41,058 nt of DNA from Acidobacteriota bacterium (GTDB lineage Bacteria; Actinomycetota; Thermoleophilia; Gaiellales; Gaiellaceae). Made by a program: the position numbers and the translations under genes. The notes below the pieces were generated by a model that did no database searches, was not told the origin of the DNA, and saw only the letters and a list, made by a program, of their open reading frames with translations. Shown here piece by piece: positions 8,771-17,345 of the stretch. Each line of letters starts with the position of its first letter. Positions within the stretch are counted from its first letter, which is position 1. Location: the NCBI GenBank assembly GCA_028876365.1, contig JAGWRZ010000048.1:1-41058 (forward strand), read 5' to 3'.

Positions 8771-9886
8771 TTACGCTCGCCGGCGGGCGAGAGAGATCGC
8801 GACGCGCCCGAATACCCGGGTGGCGTACCCCGGGATCTCGACGATCGGATCGCGGTTGTCGTCGGTGAACTCGGCGACGGCGTGCTCCATGCGTGCGCGG
8901 ATGTCGCGAACGATCTCGCGCAGCCCGAGCTCGTCCAGGCGCACGCCGAGCCGCTTCAGGTTGACGAGGTAGTAGTAGAGCGAGTCGACGTCGGGGCCGT
9001 AGGACTCGCGCAGGTGCGCGTCGATCAGGCCGCGCGACCTCTTCGCCTGGCGAAGCATCCTGTCGGCGAGGTCGAGGTAGTCCGTGCAGACCGCGGCGAG
9101 CGTCGCTTCTGCCGCCGGGTGGTCGTCGAGGAACGCGTGCGTCGCGAGAACGGCGATGCGGACGTGACGCCCCTCGTCGCGCCTGACGTTCGTCTGCCCT
9201 TCGCGCATCCCGGGAAGGTTGAACTCCGCGTACTTGTCGTTGCCCTTCGCCCGGCGGATGACCACGTCGCTGTTGGCGACGACGTCTTCGCTGAGGATCC
9301 CGTAGATGAAGATCGCCGTGTAGACGTCCTCGAGCGGGCGCCCGGCGCGCAGAAGCCGTGTCATCTGCGAATCGAAGCGGGCGAAGAGCGTCTCCGCGAC
9401 GAAGTTGTTGTTCGCACGGGCGACTCGCTCGACGTCGCCGGGCGCGATGCCGAACACCTCGGTGGCGATGCGGAAGAGGCTGCCGCGGTGCATCTTCTCG
9501 TCGTGCTCCTGCCCTTGCAGGGCGAGCCGCATCGCGTCGGCGGTGGGCGGGGTCGCGGCCACGATGCGCACCATCCAGTCGTCGACGACGGACTCGGCCC
9601 GGTAGATCGTTCCGAAGATGCGCAGCAGCGCCTGTTGCTGCCGGCGGTCGAGGCGGCGGTAGCTGGCTGCGTCGGTCGTGAGGTCGACGCCGTAGGCGTC
9701 CCAGACGTTCGCGTTGGCGGCGGCGACGATGTCGTCGAAGGTCTTCCAGGCGCCGTGGATATGCCGCTCGGCGGTCTCGTCGGCGTCGATGAGCGCGTCG
9801 ATCTCCGCGAGGAGCCTGCCGATCCTTCCTCCCTTCGGCGCGGCCGCTTCGAGCATCGCCTCGGTCGAAAGCGCGTGCCCACTCAC
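8771..9886 (-). CDS. R2-like (ribonucleotide reductase small-subunit-like) diiron ferritin-fold protein
   Basis: 371 aa from a GTG at 9886, preceded by TACAGT and 7 nt. The helical protein has the R2 carboxylate-histidine pattern: Glu98 (YRAESVVDDW), Glu130-x-x-His133 (HDEKMH), Glu200 (GILSEDVV) and Glu238-x-x-His241 (RRDEGRHV). These spacings closely match the class I R2 ligands. The position four residues after His133, where a radical Tyr sits in canonical R2, is Leu137. No large subunit (nrdA) is nearby. It may therefore be an R2-like oxidase or oxygen-activating enzyme rather than a reductase subunit. It is immediately followed by the PNP gene. Confidence 0.7.
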   Translation of the reverse strand: MSGHALSTEAMLEAAAPKGGRIGRLLAEIDALIDADETAERHIHGAWKTFDDIVAAANANVWDAYGVDLTTDAASYRRLDRRQQQALLRIFGTIYRAESVVDDWMVRIVAATPPTADAMRLALQGQEHDEKMHRGSLFRIATEVFGIAPGDVERVARANNNFVAETLFARFDSQMTRLLRAGRPLEDVYTAIFIYGILSEDVVANSDVVIRRAKGNDKYAEFNLPGMREGQTNVRRDEGRHVRIAVLATHAFLDDHPAAEATLAAVCTDYLDLADRMLRQAKRSRGLIDAHLRESYGPDVDSLYYYLVNLKRLGVRLDELGLREIVRDIRARMEHAVAEFTDDNRDPIVEIPGYATRVFGRVAISLARRRA

Positions 9887-9893
9887 GCGTATG

Positions 9894-9899
9894 ACTGTA
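9894..9899 (-). promoter_or_regulatory. -10 box TACAGT of a predicted leaderless promoter (R2-like/PNP operon)
   Basis: On the minus strand TACAGT is followed by 7 nt and then the in-frame GTG at 9886. No ribosome binding site is present. Confidence 0.6.
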
Positions 9900-9924
9900 G
9901 TCGCTCGCGTTCCTCGAGGAGTCG

Positions 9925-11409
9925 TCAGCCGAGATCCTTGAACTTCGGCCACGCGTTCGCCCAGCTCCCGCGCAGGCCCGAGGCCAGCCAGAGCGGCGCG
10001 TTCTGCTCGTCGTTCGCGACCTGGAGATGATTGTCGAGGCGCGAGACGAGCCGCACGCCGGCGAAGAAGGGCGTGAGGGATGCGCGGTCGAAGCCGACGC
10101 CGAGGACGAACCTCGCCCCTGCCGGCGGGGGCCCCCAATACCAGAAGCCCATGTGACCGCTGTACGCGGTCGGTAACCCGAGCGCGGGCCCGTAGCGGTC
10201 GACGGCCCCCGCCTCGCCGTAGTTGCTCGTCAATATCGCTGCATGCGCGCGGAGAGACGCGGGCAGCCGTTTCCACACCGTGGCGATCTCGCGCACGTAC
10301 GTCGGCCATGCGACGGTCTCGCCGACGTCGTACGCGAACGAGGACGCGTGCAGGTCGTGAAGCGGAGCGACGGGAAGGGCGACTGCGGCAGAGGAGAGCG
10401 CCGCCAGGACCATCGCGAGCGCCAGCGCGGTCCTGCGCACCCTTCGACGGCCGCGTCGCAGCCAGCGAAGGGTGGGCTCCGCACCGGCTGCGAGCAGCGC
10501 CGGATAGAGGCCTGCGAGGTAGTACACCTTGCCGCCCGTGACGAGAAAGACGACGCCGAGCAGGACGTAGGCGAAGCCCACGGCGCGGGCGAAGCGCAAC
10601 TCCGGGGCGCGAAAGAGCCGGATGAGCCCCACGATCCAGACCGGGGCGAGAAAGAGGCTGACGATCGCGAGCTGCTCGGGCACGAACAGCCAGCGCGGAG
10701 TCGAGCTCCCGGAGGCACCGTTGGCGATCCCCCGGCCGACCGTCAGCTCCGGCCAGCCGTGGCGCGCCTGCCAGACGAGGTACGGCGTCCACATCGCCGC
10801 GGCGACGGCGCCGCCCGCCCACAACCATCGCGAGCGAAAGACGTGCCGGGGCCCGGCGACGGCGATCCCTGCGAGGAGCCCGGCGAGGAGGAAGGCGACG
10901 AGACCGTCGTCGAGCAGGCCGGCGCCGGCGAGGAGCCCGACGCCGCCCCACAGGCGCTCGTCGCCGCCGCGGAGGATGATCACCACGAGCAGCAGGATCG
11001 ATGCCGAGGCGAGCAGGTCGAAGGTCGTCGGGCTCAACATGTGGCCCGCGCCGAGCAGAATCAGCGAGGTCGCGATCGAGCCCGCGGCCAGCAGCTGGGC
11101 GCCCGGTTCCGCGCCGAGCCGGCGGGCGAGCGCCGCGCTCAGGAGCACGATCACGGCCGCTGCGAGCGCCGCGGGCAACCGCAGGACCGTCACCGAGCCG
11201 GGGGCCAGGTCGTTCATCAGCCGGGCCACGAGCGGGACGAACGGAGGCTGGTCGGGATACCCCCAGGCGAGATGGCGTCCGGCCACGAGGAAGTACAGCT
11301 CGTCTCGGTGGTAGCCGTACCGCGGCGCGAACGCCAGGAGCACGCCGAACACACAGGCTGCGATCGCGAGCGAGCCCCGGGCGAATCGTGCGTGAACGTG
11401 CGTCGTCAA
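9925..11409 (-). CDS. GT39/PMT-like membrane glycosyltransferase
   Basis: 494 aa from TTG 11409. A multi-spanning protein whose first periplasmic loop reads YGYHRDELYFLVAGRHLAWGYPDQPPFVPL, with the acidic catalytic-type Asp/Glu and the DQPP motif typical of the PMT_2/ArnT-like GT39 superfamily, which uses lipid-linked sugar donors at the outer membrane face. About ten TM helices are followed by a soluble C-terminal domain (about 380-494). The start is uncertain: TTG 11409 or GTG 11451 would both work and neither has a clear ribosome binding site or -10 box. Its acceptor and sugar cannot be inferred from the neighbours. Confidence 0.85.
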   Translation of the reverse strand: MTTHVHARFARGSLAIAACVFGVLLAFAPRYGYHRDELYFLVAGRHLAWGYPDQPPFVPLVARLMNDLAPGSVTVLRLPAALAAAVIVLLSAALARRLGAEPGAQLLAAGSIATSLILLGAGHMLSPTTFDLLASASILLLVVIILRGGDERLWGGVGLLAGAGLLDDGLVAFLLAGLLAGIAVAGPRHVFRSRWLWAGGAVAAAMWTPYLVWQARHGWPELTVGRGIANGASGSSTPRWLFVPEQLAIVSLFLAPVWIVGLIRLFRAPELRFARAVGFAYVLLGVVFLVTGGKVYYLAGLYPALLAAGAEPTLRWLRRGRRRVRRTALALAMVLAALSSAAVALPVAPLHDLHASSFAYDVGETVAWPTYVREIATVWKRLPASLRAHAAILTSNYGEAGAVDRYGPALGLPTAYSGHMGFWYWGPPPAGARFVLGVGFDRASLTPFFAGVRLVSRLDNHLQVANDEQNAPLWLASGLRGSWANAWPKFKDLG

Positions 11410-11480
11410 CCCCGAAGAGCAAGTCTGGAGCGCTTCGCGAGCGCTGTCCACCTGGTGAGGCCGCGGGCCGCGGACGACGC

Positions 11481-12206
11481 TCAGCCGGCTTGCTCGGTCG
11501 GGCGAACGAGGATCTCGTTCAGCGTCATCCGTCGGGGCCGCGAGACCGCGAAGACGATGACGTCGGCGATGTCCTCCGGCCTGATCGCGAGTCCCTCGAC
11601 GAACGCCTCGGTTGCTTCTCGGGTCTCGTCGTGGGTGATGTGGCTCGTCAGCTCGGTGGCGACGGCGCCGGGCTCGATCACGGTGACGCGGACCTCCGGT
11701 TGAAGCTCCTGGCGCAGCGATTCCGACCAGCCGTTGATCCCCCACTTGGTGGCCGCGTAGACGCCGTTCGTCGGCCGCGCCGTTCTGCCCGCGACCGAGG
11801 AGATGTTGACGAGGTCGCCGCCGCCGTCGCGAAGCTGGTCGAGGAAGACCTCCGTCGTGGTGATGGCGCCGAGGAGGTTCGTCTCGACCATCCGGCGATA
11901 GTCGTCGCGCTGGCCGGACGAGAACGGCGCGAGCAGCATCAGCCCGGCGTTGTTGACGAGGACGTCGGTTCCGCCCAGCTCCGTCCGGACGCGTTCCGCC
12001 GCGGCGACGAGCGAGTCGCGGTCAGTGACGTCCGCCTCGATCGCGAGTGCGCCTTCTCCGGGCTCGGCGGCGAGCTCGTCGATCCGGTCGACGCGGCGGG
12101 CGAGCAGCGCGACGCGGTACCCGGCGGCGGCGAGCGCCCGAGCTGTCGCTTCGCCGATCCCGGAGGACGCGCCCGTGATCACGGCCACCTTGCCTCCCGC
12201 GCTCAC
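11481..12206 (-). CDS. Short-chain dehydrogenase/reductase (classical SDR)
   Basis: 241 aa. Rossmann motif TGASSGIG at 11-18, NNAG at 85-88, catalytic Ser136/137 (ISSVAG) and Tyr150-x-x-x-Lys154 (YAATK). This is an NAD(P)-dependent oxidoreductase; after the beta-2 strand it reads LARRVDR, and the Arg favours NADPH. The GTG at 12206 was chosen because AGAAGGA sits 7 nt upstream; a TTG at 12239 would add 11 charged residues. It is divergent from the GH25-like gene. Substrate unknown. Confidence 0.92.
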   Translation of the reverse strand: MSAGGKVAVITGASSGIGEATARALAAAGYRVALLARRVDRIDELAAEPGEGALAIEADVTDRDSLVAAAERVRTELGGTDVLVNNAGLMLLAPFSSGQRDDYRRMVETNLLGAITTTEVFLDQLRDGGGDLVNISSVAGRTARPTNGVYAATKWGINGWSESLRQELQPEVRVTVIEPGAVATELTSHITHDETREATEAFVEGLAIRPEDIADVIVFAVSRPRRMTLNEILVRPTEQAG

Positions 12207-12309
12207 CCGTCGGTCCTTCTTCGGCTCCCGGCGGTCCAAGCGGGCTCTCGCACGGGAAGCAGGCTATCGGCCCCGACCTCGGTATGGCACGCGGCGGATG
12301 CCCCCGTGG

Positions 12310-12315
12310 TAGCGT
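12310..12315 (+). promoter_or_regulatory. -10 box TAGCGT of a predicted leaderless promoter
   Basis: TAGCGT is followed by 7 nt and an in-frame GTG at 12323. This fits the same spacing rule as several other genes in the window and was used to set the start. Confidence 0.6.
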
Positions 12316-12322
12316 GAAGCCC

Positions 12323-13153
12323 GTGCGGCCTGCCGGTCGTTCCCGGCGTGGAGCGTGGCGGGTGTCGGTGGTCGCGCTCGCCTTCGTCCTCGTTGTCGCG
12401 GTGCTGATCATCTGGATCAGCGGGGCCGCGCCGCCGACCACCGGGTATGACGCGTCCTATCCGCAGTGCGCCGGCTCGTACCCGTCGAATCCGCTCTTCG
12501 GCATCGTCGGTGTCAACGGCGGGCTCGCGAGCGACGCAAACCGGTGTCTCGGCGGTGAGCTGCGCTGGGCGCGCGGGACGCCGGGCCAGAAGCGGCCGAT
12601 GCAGCCGCCCCTCGCGCTGTACATCGACACCGGCAACCCGGGCGGCCGTCACGTCGCGGACTGGCCGGGCGGCGGCGCCGCTCCGGCCTACGGCTCGTGC
12701 AACGGCCTGCTGACCGACGCCTGCTCGTATCTCTACGGCGAGCAGCGCGCGGTCCGCTCCTTCTCTCTGGTCGCCGCATTCGACCCGGTCGCGGCCGAGA
12801 CCGCGCCCTGGTGGCTCGACGTCGAGCTGGCGGCGAGCTGGGCGGGAACGTATCGGCTGAACATCGCCGCGCTGCACGGCTTCATCGCCGGGCTGCGCAG
12901 AGCCGGCGCGACCGGTCCGATCGGGGTCTACTCCACCGGCGCCCAGTGGCGGGACATCACCGGGCTGACGGCGCAGACGACACCGGCGGCCTTCGACGGC
13001 CCGCTGCCCGACTGGGTGGCCGGAACCGACGCCACGCTCGCGCAGGCGCGGCAGGCGTGCGCGGGCGGTGGCTTCACCGGCGTCGCGCCCACGCTCGCGC
13101 AGTACCGGGCCGGACCGTTCGACGCCGACCTGCGCTGCGCCGGGCGGGCATGA
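12323..13153 (+). CDS. Membrane-anchored GH25/DUF1906-like putative cell-wall protein
   Basis: 276 aa from GTG 12323. A basic N-terminus and one hydrophobic helix (VSVVALAFVLVVAVLIIWISG) are followed by an extracytoplasmic domain. It opens with GYDASYPQC and FGIVGVNGG, contains WWLDVELAASW and the segment GPIGVYSTGAQWRDITG, and ends with cysteines. The opening YD, the WLDVE acidic strand and the IGVYS strand resemble GH25 lysozyme/DUF1906 TIM barrels. Whether it hydrolyses peptidoglycan is not shown. A longer frame from ATG 12284 is less likely because the -10 box would then lie inside the gene. Confidence 0.65.
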   Translation: MRPAGRSRRGAWRVSVVALAFVLVVAVLIIWISGAAPPTTGYDASYPQCAGSYPSNPLFGIVGVNGGLASDANRCLGGELRWARGTPGQKRPMQPPLALYIDTGNPGGRHVADWPGGGAAPAYGSCNGLLTDACSYLYGEQRAVRSFSLVAAFDPVAAETAPWWLDVELAASWAGTYRLNIAALHGFIAGLRRAGATGPIGVYSTGAQWRDITGLTAQTTPAAFDGPLPDWVAGTDATLAQARQACAGGGFTGVAPTLAQYRAGPFDADLRCAGRA

Positions 13154-13171
13154 GGCGCTGCACGCCGGCGT

Positions 13172-14323
13172 CTAGCCGCGGTAGGCCGAGGCCTCGTCGC
13201 GCACGAGGCGGACGAGATTGCCGAGGGCGATGTTGACGTCGAGTATGTGCAGGCCGAGCGCAGGGTCGCCGAGCTCCGCCATGAGCGGCCGTTGATCGGG
13301 GCTGCCCGGTGTATGCCCGACCTGCAGCCACGTCGCGTTGCCCGACGTCTTGCAGACTGCGGTGTACTCGCCCGGGAACGACACCCAGGGTGTACTCACC
13401 TGTGGCGCCGCGCCGGCGCCGAGGAACTGCAGGAAGATCGACGGCACGTACGGATCGAGGAGCGCCTTTCCGCCGACAGGGGCAGCCGGGTTCACGCAGG
13501 CGATGGCGATGTCGGCCGCCGGCGCGCGCGGCGCGAGCAGCGTGACTCCGGCGTCGGAGGTCGTCCGGGCGAATTGACTGTTCTTCGGCGGCTTGCTCGC
13601 AAAGGTCGAATAGGCGACGACGCATCGGGTCTGCGTTGTCGAGGTGCACAGTGGAATGTGCTTGAAGTCGCCACCGACCGTGCGGCCTTTCGCGACCGTG
13701 ACATTGCCTCCGAGCAGGATCGCCGAGACGAGACGGCGGCGGAGCGCCGGTCTGTCGTCGACCTGGTCCTGGAGCAGCTTGATCAGGATCGACGCGCCCT
13801 GCGAGTGTCCGATGAACACGATTCCGCGACCGTGGTTGTAATGGACGAGATAGGTGTGAAACGCCGAGAGCACGCTGTCGTATGCGATCAGCGCGTCGGC
13901 GCGCGTTATGCGGCCGGGATGCTTCAGTGCACTCAGGGTGATCTGCCTGTAGACCGGTGCATAGACACGGCAGATCTGTGAGAACCGCGAGGCCTGCGCG
14001 ATCGCGACCTCGGCCTGCCGCACTCCGATGGCGAGGTCGGAGTTGATCGTCGACTCGCCGCTGATCGTCGGGTAGACGTAGAAACAGTCGACCTTCGGGT
14101 GGCGTGCGACGGCGGCTGGTTCCGGATGAGCCGAGCCGTTGCGCCCGACTGCGGTGGACGTCAGGTCTGCGGTGCAGGGATCGTCTGCCATTCCGGGTCG
14201 GCACAGCCACGTGGTCCCGTAGCGGTCGAGCGGGAGGCCGGCGGGCTTCGTGGCGTTCCTCGCCTCCCGTTGCCCGCCGCCGCATCCGCCGAGGAGAGCT
14301 GCCGCGGCGACTCCGGCGAGCAC
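13172..14323 (-). CDS. DUF3089-family alpha/beta-hydrolase-like lipoprotein
   Basis: 383 aa from GTG 14323. The N-terminus VLAGVAAAALLGGC is a lipobox-type signal, although its positively charged n-region would be missing with this start; an upstream non-standard start such as CTG is possible. The mature protein matches DUF3089: WLCRPGMADDPCTADLT, DCFYVYPTISGE, a nucleophile elbow GHSQG, and a C-terminal segment ending GLHILDVNIALGNLV. An esterase-like role outside the membrane is plausible but unproven. It lies 13 nt downstream of the ABC-2 permease, with AAGGGG in the gap as ribosome binding site. Confidence 0.82.
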   Translation of the reverse strand: MLAGVAAAALLGGCGGGQREARNATKPAGLPLDRYGTTWLCRPGMADDPCTADLTSTAVGRNGSAHPEPAAVARHPKVDCFYVYPTISGESTINSDLAIGVRQAEVAIAQASRFSQICRVYAPVYRQITLSALKHPGRITRADALIAYDSVLSAFHTYLVHYNHGRGIVFIGHSQGASILIKLLQDQVDDRPALRRRLVSAILLGGNVTVAKGRTVGGDFKHIPLCTSTTQTRCVVAYSTFASKPPKNSQFARTTSDAGVTLLAPRAPAADIAIACVNPAAPVGGKALLDPYVPSIFLQFLGAGAAPQVSTPWVSFPGEYTAVCKTSGNATWLQVGHTPGSPDQRPLMAELGDPALGLHILDVNIALGNLVRLVRDEASAYRG

Positions 14324-14336
14324 GAGCCGCGGCCCC

Positions 14337-15173
14337 TTAGACGTCGCGCCTCCAGAGGAGGACGGCAGCCGTCGCGATCGTGGCGGCCGTGTATCCGGTG
14401 AAGAGCGCCAGGCCGGTCCAGGGCCCGAGTGTGTGGTCGGGGACGCCGAACTGCATGATCGCCTGTCCGGCGTTGCCGGGGAGATACGGCGAGATCGCGT
14501 CGTCCCAGCTCGACGGGAGCAGGGTGAGGACGGGCGGGATGACGAACAGGATCGCCACGAATGCCCCGATGCCGCCCGCGGTGTTCCGGACGATCGCGCC
14601 GAGGCCAAGGCCGAAGAGCCCGACGAGCGTGAGGTACAAGGCGCCGCCCATGACGACGCGGGCGACGCCGGGGTCGGAGAGAGACAGGGAGATATCGCGG
14701 CCGAACAACGTGTGCCCGGCAAGGATCGACTGCGCCGAGAAGAAAGCGACGAGCGTCGCGGGCAGACTGGCGATCAGCGTGATCGTCCCGTACACGCCGA
14801 CCTTCGCCCACAGGACGGGCAGCCGTGTCGGGACGGCCGTGAACGTCGCGCGAATCATCCCGGTCGAGTACTCGCCGGTGATCATGAGAATCCCCAGCAC
14901 GCCGAGCGCGAGCTGCGCCACGCCGATGCCGATCACCGTTGTCTCCAGCGGGTTGAAGCCGAGCTTGTCCTGGAGGCTCATCGTCGGCCAGCGCGTCGCG
15001 TTTATCAGCGCGGGAACGATCGCGAACACGATCGTCGCCGCGACGCCGACCGCGAATGTGTAGATGGTCGATCGAACCGAGCGGAACTTCGTCCACTCCG
15101 ACAGCGCGACACGCGCCTGCGTGACGCGACCGATGTCGATCGGTGGATCCGCTGGGAAGGCGACGGCGTTCAT
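14337..15173 (-). CDS. ABC-2 type transporter permease (no ATPase adjacent)
   Basis: 278 aa from ATG 15173. The N-terminal segment ARVALSEWTKFRSVRSTIYTF is the typical start of actinobacterial ABC-2 permeases, followed by six TM helices including GVAQLALGVLGILMITGEYSTGMIRATF. Normally an ATPase gene sits directly upstream; here the upstream gene is the FMN-binding protein, so the ATPase partner is elsewhere or lost. A GTG at 15191 would add six residues. It is co-directional with the DUF3089 gene. Confidence 0.85.
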   Translation of the reverse strand: MNAVAFPADPPIDIGRVTQARVALSEWTKFRSVRSTIYTFAVGVAATIVFAIVPALINATRWPTMSLQDKLGFNPLETTVIGIGVAQLALGVLGILMITGEYSTGMIRATFTAVPTRLPVLWAKVGVYGTITLIASLPATLVAFFSAQSILAGHTLFGRDISLSLSDPGVARVVMGGALYLTLVGLFGLGLGAIVRNTAGGIGAFVAILFVIPPVLTLLPSSWDDAISPYLPGNAGQAIMQFGVPDHTLGPWTGLALFTGYTAATIATAAVLLWRRDV

Positions 15174-15228
15174 GTGCGCTGGTCGTTGCACGGTAGCCGC
15201 TGCCCGGCCGAGCGACCGGACTAGCTCA

Positions 15229-15681
15229 TCAGACCCTCTTCGCCTTCAGCAGTGCAGAGTGGAGCGACTGGCCGAAGCCGAAGCTGGTGAACGTCGCACC
15301 CGAGACGACGTAGATCTTCGAGAGGTCGAAGTGCGCCTGCAGCGTTTCCTGCCGAAGGAGCGGAATCGCCTGCTGGTTGATGAAGATCGATCGGGACGTG
15401 TGATTCGGGAAGACCGGGACGCTGATGGCGATCGGCGTCCGTTTGATCGTCTTCGTCGTGCCGACGGTGGTCGTCGTCTTCTTGACGATCAGCGTCACCT
15501 CGACGATGCCCCACTGCTGGGCGCTGCCGGCGGCTCCCGTCACCGTCTTCCTGACGGTGACGACCTGCGCCTTCCGCTTCGGCTTGGCCTTCAGCGCGTG
15601 CTTCGCGGAGGCGGCCGCTGCGGTTCCGGCCGGGACCGCCAATGCGATGGCGCCGAGAGCCGCGGTAACGGCTCTTTTCAT
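15229..15681 (-). CDS. Secreted FMN-binding-domain protein with SGAT flavinylation motif
   Basis: 150 aa. A Sec signal peptide (MKRAVTAALGAIALAVPAGTAAAA) and a Lys-rich linker lead into a domain closely resembling the FMN_bind family: WGIVEVTLIVKK, IFINQQAIPLLRQETLQAH, and VSGATFTSFGFGQSLHSAL. In this family ApbE links FMN to the Thr of SGA(T/S), giving an extracytoplasmic electron carrier. GAGGAG lies 7 nt before the ATG. The frame stays open into the tRNA gene, but the signal peptide and ribosome binding site fix the start at 15681. No partner reductase or ApbE is in the window. Confidence 0.85.
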   Translation of the reverse strand: MKRAVTAALGAIALAVPAGTAAAASAKHALKAKPKRKAQVVTVRKTVTGAAGSAQQWGIVEVTLIVKKTTTTVGTTKTIKRTPIAISVPVFPNHTSRSIFINQQAIPLLRQETLQAHFDLSKIYVVSGATFTSFGFGQSLHSALLKAKRV

Positions 15682-15844
15682 GCCCGCGCTCCTCGCGGCC
15701 GGCGATCGCCGGAGCCGCTCGACGCGCAAACGGTGAGACTCTGACCGCAATCGTGCTCGGGCATCCGAACCAAGTACAGCAGGCGATCCTGGGGATTGGA
15801 TGAGAAAGCGGTGATGCGTGGCCCACCAGGTCGAAAGGGCCCAG

Positions 15845-15916
15845 TGCCCCCGCCAAGAATCGAACTTGGGCACGCGGTTTAGGAAACCGCTGCTCTATCC
15901 ACTGAGCTACGGGGGC
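15845..15916 (-). tRNA. tRNA-Arg (anticodon CCU)
   Basis: 72 nt on the minus strand. The acceptor arm GCCCCCG pairs with CGGGGGC, with discriminator A. The D arm contains AGCTCAGTGG, the anticodon stem GCGGT/ACCGC carries loop TTCCTAA (anticodon CCT, reading AGG), and the T arm contains GTTCGATTC. The 3' CCA is not encoded. The surrounding stretch 15682-15992 is about 310 bp; apart from this tRNA and the promoter at 15980 I see nothing in it. Confidence 0.96.
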
Positions 15917-15979
15917 GCGGAAGGAGTCTAGAGGGGCGCCTCGAGGGCTCCGAGCGGTCGTGCCGCGCCGCCTTTCACG

Positions 15980-15985
15980 TAGATT
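15980..15985 (+). promoter_or_regulatory. -10 box TAGATT of a predicted leaderless promoter
   Basis: TAGATT is followed by 7 nt and the in-frame GTG at 15993, which was therefore chosen as start for the aminotransferase. Confidence 0.6.
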
Positions 15986-15992
15986 CAGAAGC

Positions 15993-17345
15993 GTGCTCGA
16001 CGTCAAGGCGCTGCTCGAGGGGGCCGGCGACGGCGACCTCGACCTCTGGGCCCGCACGATCAACCCGCAGTTCGTGCGCGTGCTGCGTACGATCGGTTTC
16101 GACCGGCCGTGGGCGCGCGCCGAGGGCGCGTACCTGTACGACACCGGCGGCAACCGTTATCTCGACCTGCTCGGCGGGTTCGGGATGTACAACGTCGGTC
16201 GCAACAACCGGGCCGTGCGCGCAGCCCTCGTCGACGCGCTCGAGCTCGACACGCCCGGCATGCTCGCGATGGGGGTCACGGCGCTTCCCGGCCTGCTCGC
16301 GGACGCGCTGATCGCGCGGACGCCGGCGCGGATCGAGCGGTGCCTGTTCACGAGCTCCGGCACCGAGGCGAACGAGGCGGCGCTGAAGCTCGGCCGCGCC
16401 GCGACGAAGCGGCCGCGCGTCATCTCCACCGATCACGGCTTCCACGGGCTCACGCTGGGCTCGCTGTCCGCGAACGGGAATCCGGAGTTCACCGCGCGCT
16501 TCCAGCCGCTCCTTCCCGGCTTCGAGCGCATTCCGTTCGCCGACCTCGACGCGCTCGAGGAGGAGCTGAGGCGCGAGGACGTCGCCGTCTTCATCGTCGA
16601 GCCCGTCCAGGGGAAGGGCATCAACATCCCGCCCGACGGCTACCTCGAGGGCGCGCAGGCGCTCTGCCGGCGCTACGGGACGCTCTTCTGCCTCGACGAG
16701 GTGATGACCGGCTTCGGACGCACCGGGAAGATGCTCGCGCTCGAGCACTGGGGCCTCGAGCCGGACATGGTCACGGTCGCGAAGTCGCTCTCCGGCGGGT
16801 ACGTGCCCGTCGGCGCGCTGCTCATGGCGCGTAGCGTCCACGAGGCGGTGTTCGACTCGATGCCGCACGCGATGTCGCATGGCTCGACGTTCGCACCGAA
16901 CGAGCTGGCCATGGTGGCGGGGCTCGCGATGCTGAACGAGCTCGACGAGCGCCGGCTCGTCGAGCGCTCGGCCGAGCTCGGCGCCCGCCTGCTCGAGCGG
17001 ACGCGCGCGCTCGTCGACGAGGTGGACGTCGTGCGCGATGTCCGCGGCATCGGCCTGATGTGGGCGATCGAGTTCGAGGGGGACGGGCTCGCCTACCGGA
17101 TGCTCGAGCGCGCGCAGCGCGGCCTGTTCGCGCAGCTCGTCGTCGTTCCGCTCTTCACCGACCACCGCATCCTCACGCAGGTCGCCGGCCACGACATGGC
17201 GGTCGTCCGCATTCTGCCTCCCTTCGTCCTCGCAGACGACGACGTGGACGAGTTCGCCGACGCGCTGCACGCGACCGTTAAGCACGCGCGGCGCATGCCG
17301 CGCTCATTGACGAAGTTCGCGCTGACTGCGGCCGGCGTCCGCTAG
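15993..17345 (+). CDS. Class III PLP-dependent aminotransferase
   Basis: 450 aa from GTG 15993. Fold type I class III features: YLDLLGGFGMYNVGRNN, the PLP phosphate-binding segment FTSSGTEANEAALKLGR, FHGLTLGSLS, the cofactor Asp in CLDEVMTGFGRTG, and the Schiff-base Lys264 in TVAKSLSGGY. The family includes acetylornithine, 4-aminobutyrate and putrescine transaminases. The N-terminal segment NPQFVRVLRTIGFDRPW is more like the putrescine/diamine-type group, but no pathway neighbour confirms this. Its TAG stop shares the palindrome CTAG (17342-17345) with the stop of the convergent gene. Confidence 0.93.
   Translation: MLDVKALLEGAGDGDLDLWARTINPQFVRVLRTIGFDRPWARAEGAYLYDTGGNRYLDLLGGFGMYNVGRNNRAVRAALVDALELDTPGMLAMGVTALPGLLADALIARTPARIERCLFTSSGTEANEAALKLGRAATKRPRVISTDHGFHGLTLGSLSANGNPEFTARFQPLLPGFERIPFADLDALEEELRREDVAVFIVEPVQGKGINIPPDGYLEGAQALCRRYGTLFCLDEVMTGFGRTGKMLALEHWGLEPDMVTVAKSLSGGYVPVGALLMARSVHEAVFDSMPHAMSHGSTFAPNELAMVAGLAMLNELDERRLVERSAELGARLLERTRALVDEVDVVRDVRGIGLMWAIEFEGDGLAYRMLERAQRGLFAQLVVVPLFTDHRILTQVAGHDMAVVRILPPFVLADDDVDEFADALHATVKHARRMPRSLTKFALTAAGVR

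Noticed and set aside
8771-11422. 883-codon minus-strand ORF as one large protein
   Set aside because: Only the C-terminal 371 codons encode a coherent protein; the rest is an out-of-frame shadow of the GT39-like gene. A promoter and GTG at 9886 mark the real start.
15682-15873. N-terminal extension of the FMN-binding protein up to 15873
   Set aside because: It would run through the tRNA-Arg gene; the signal peptide and GAGGAG ribosome binding site place the start at 15681.
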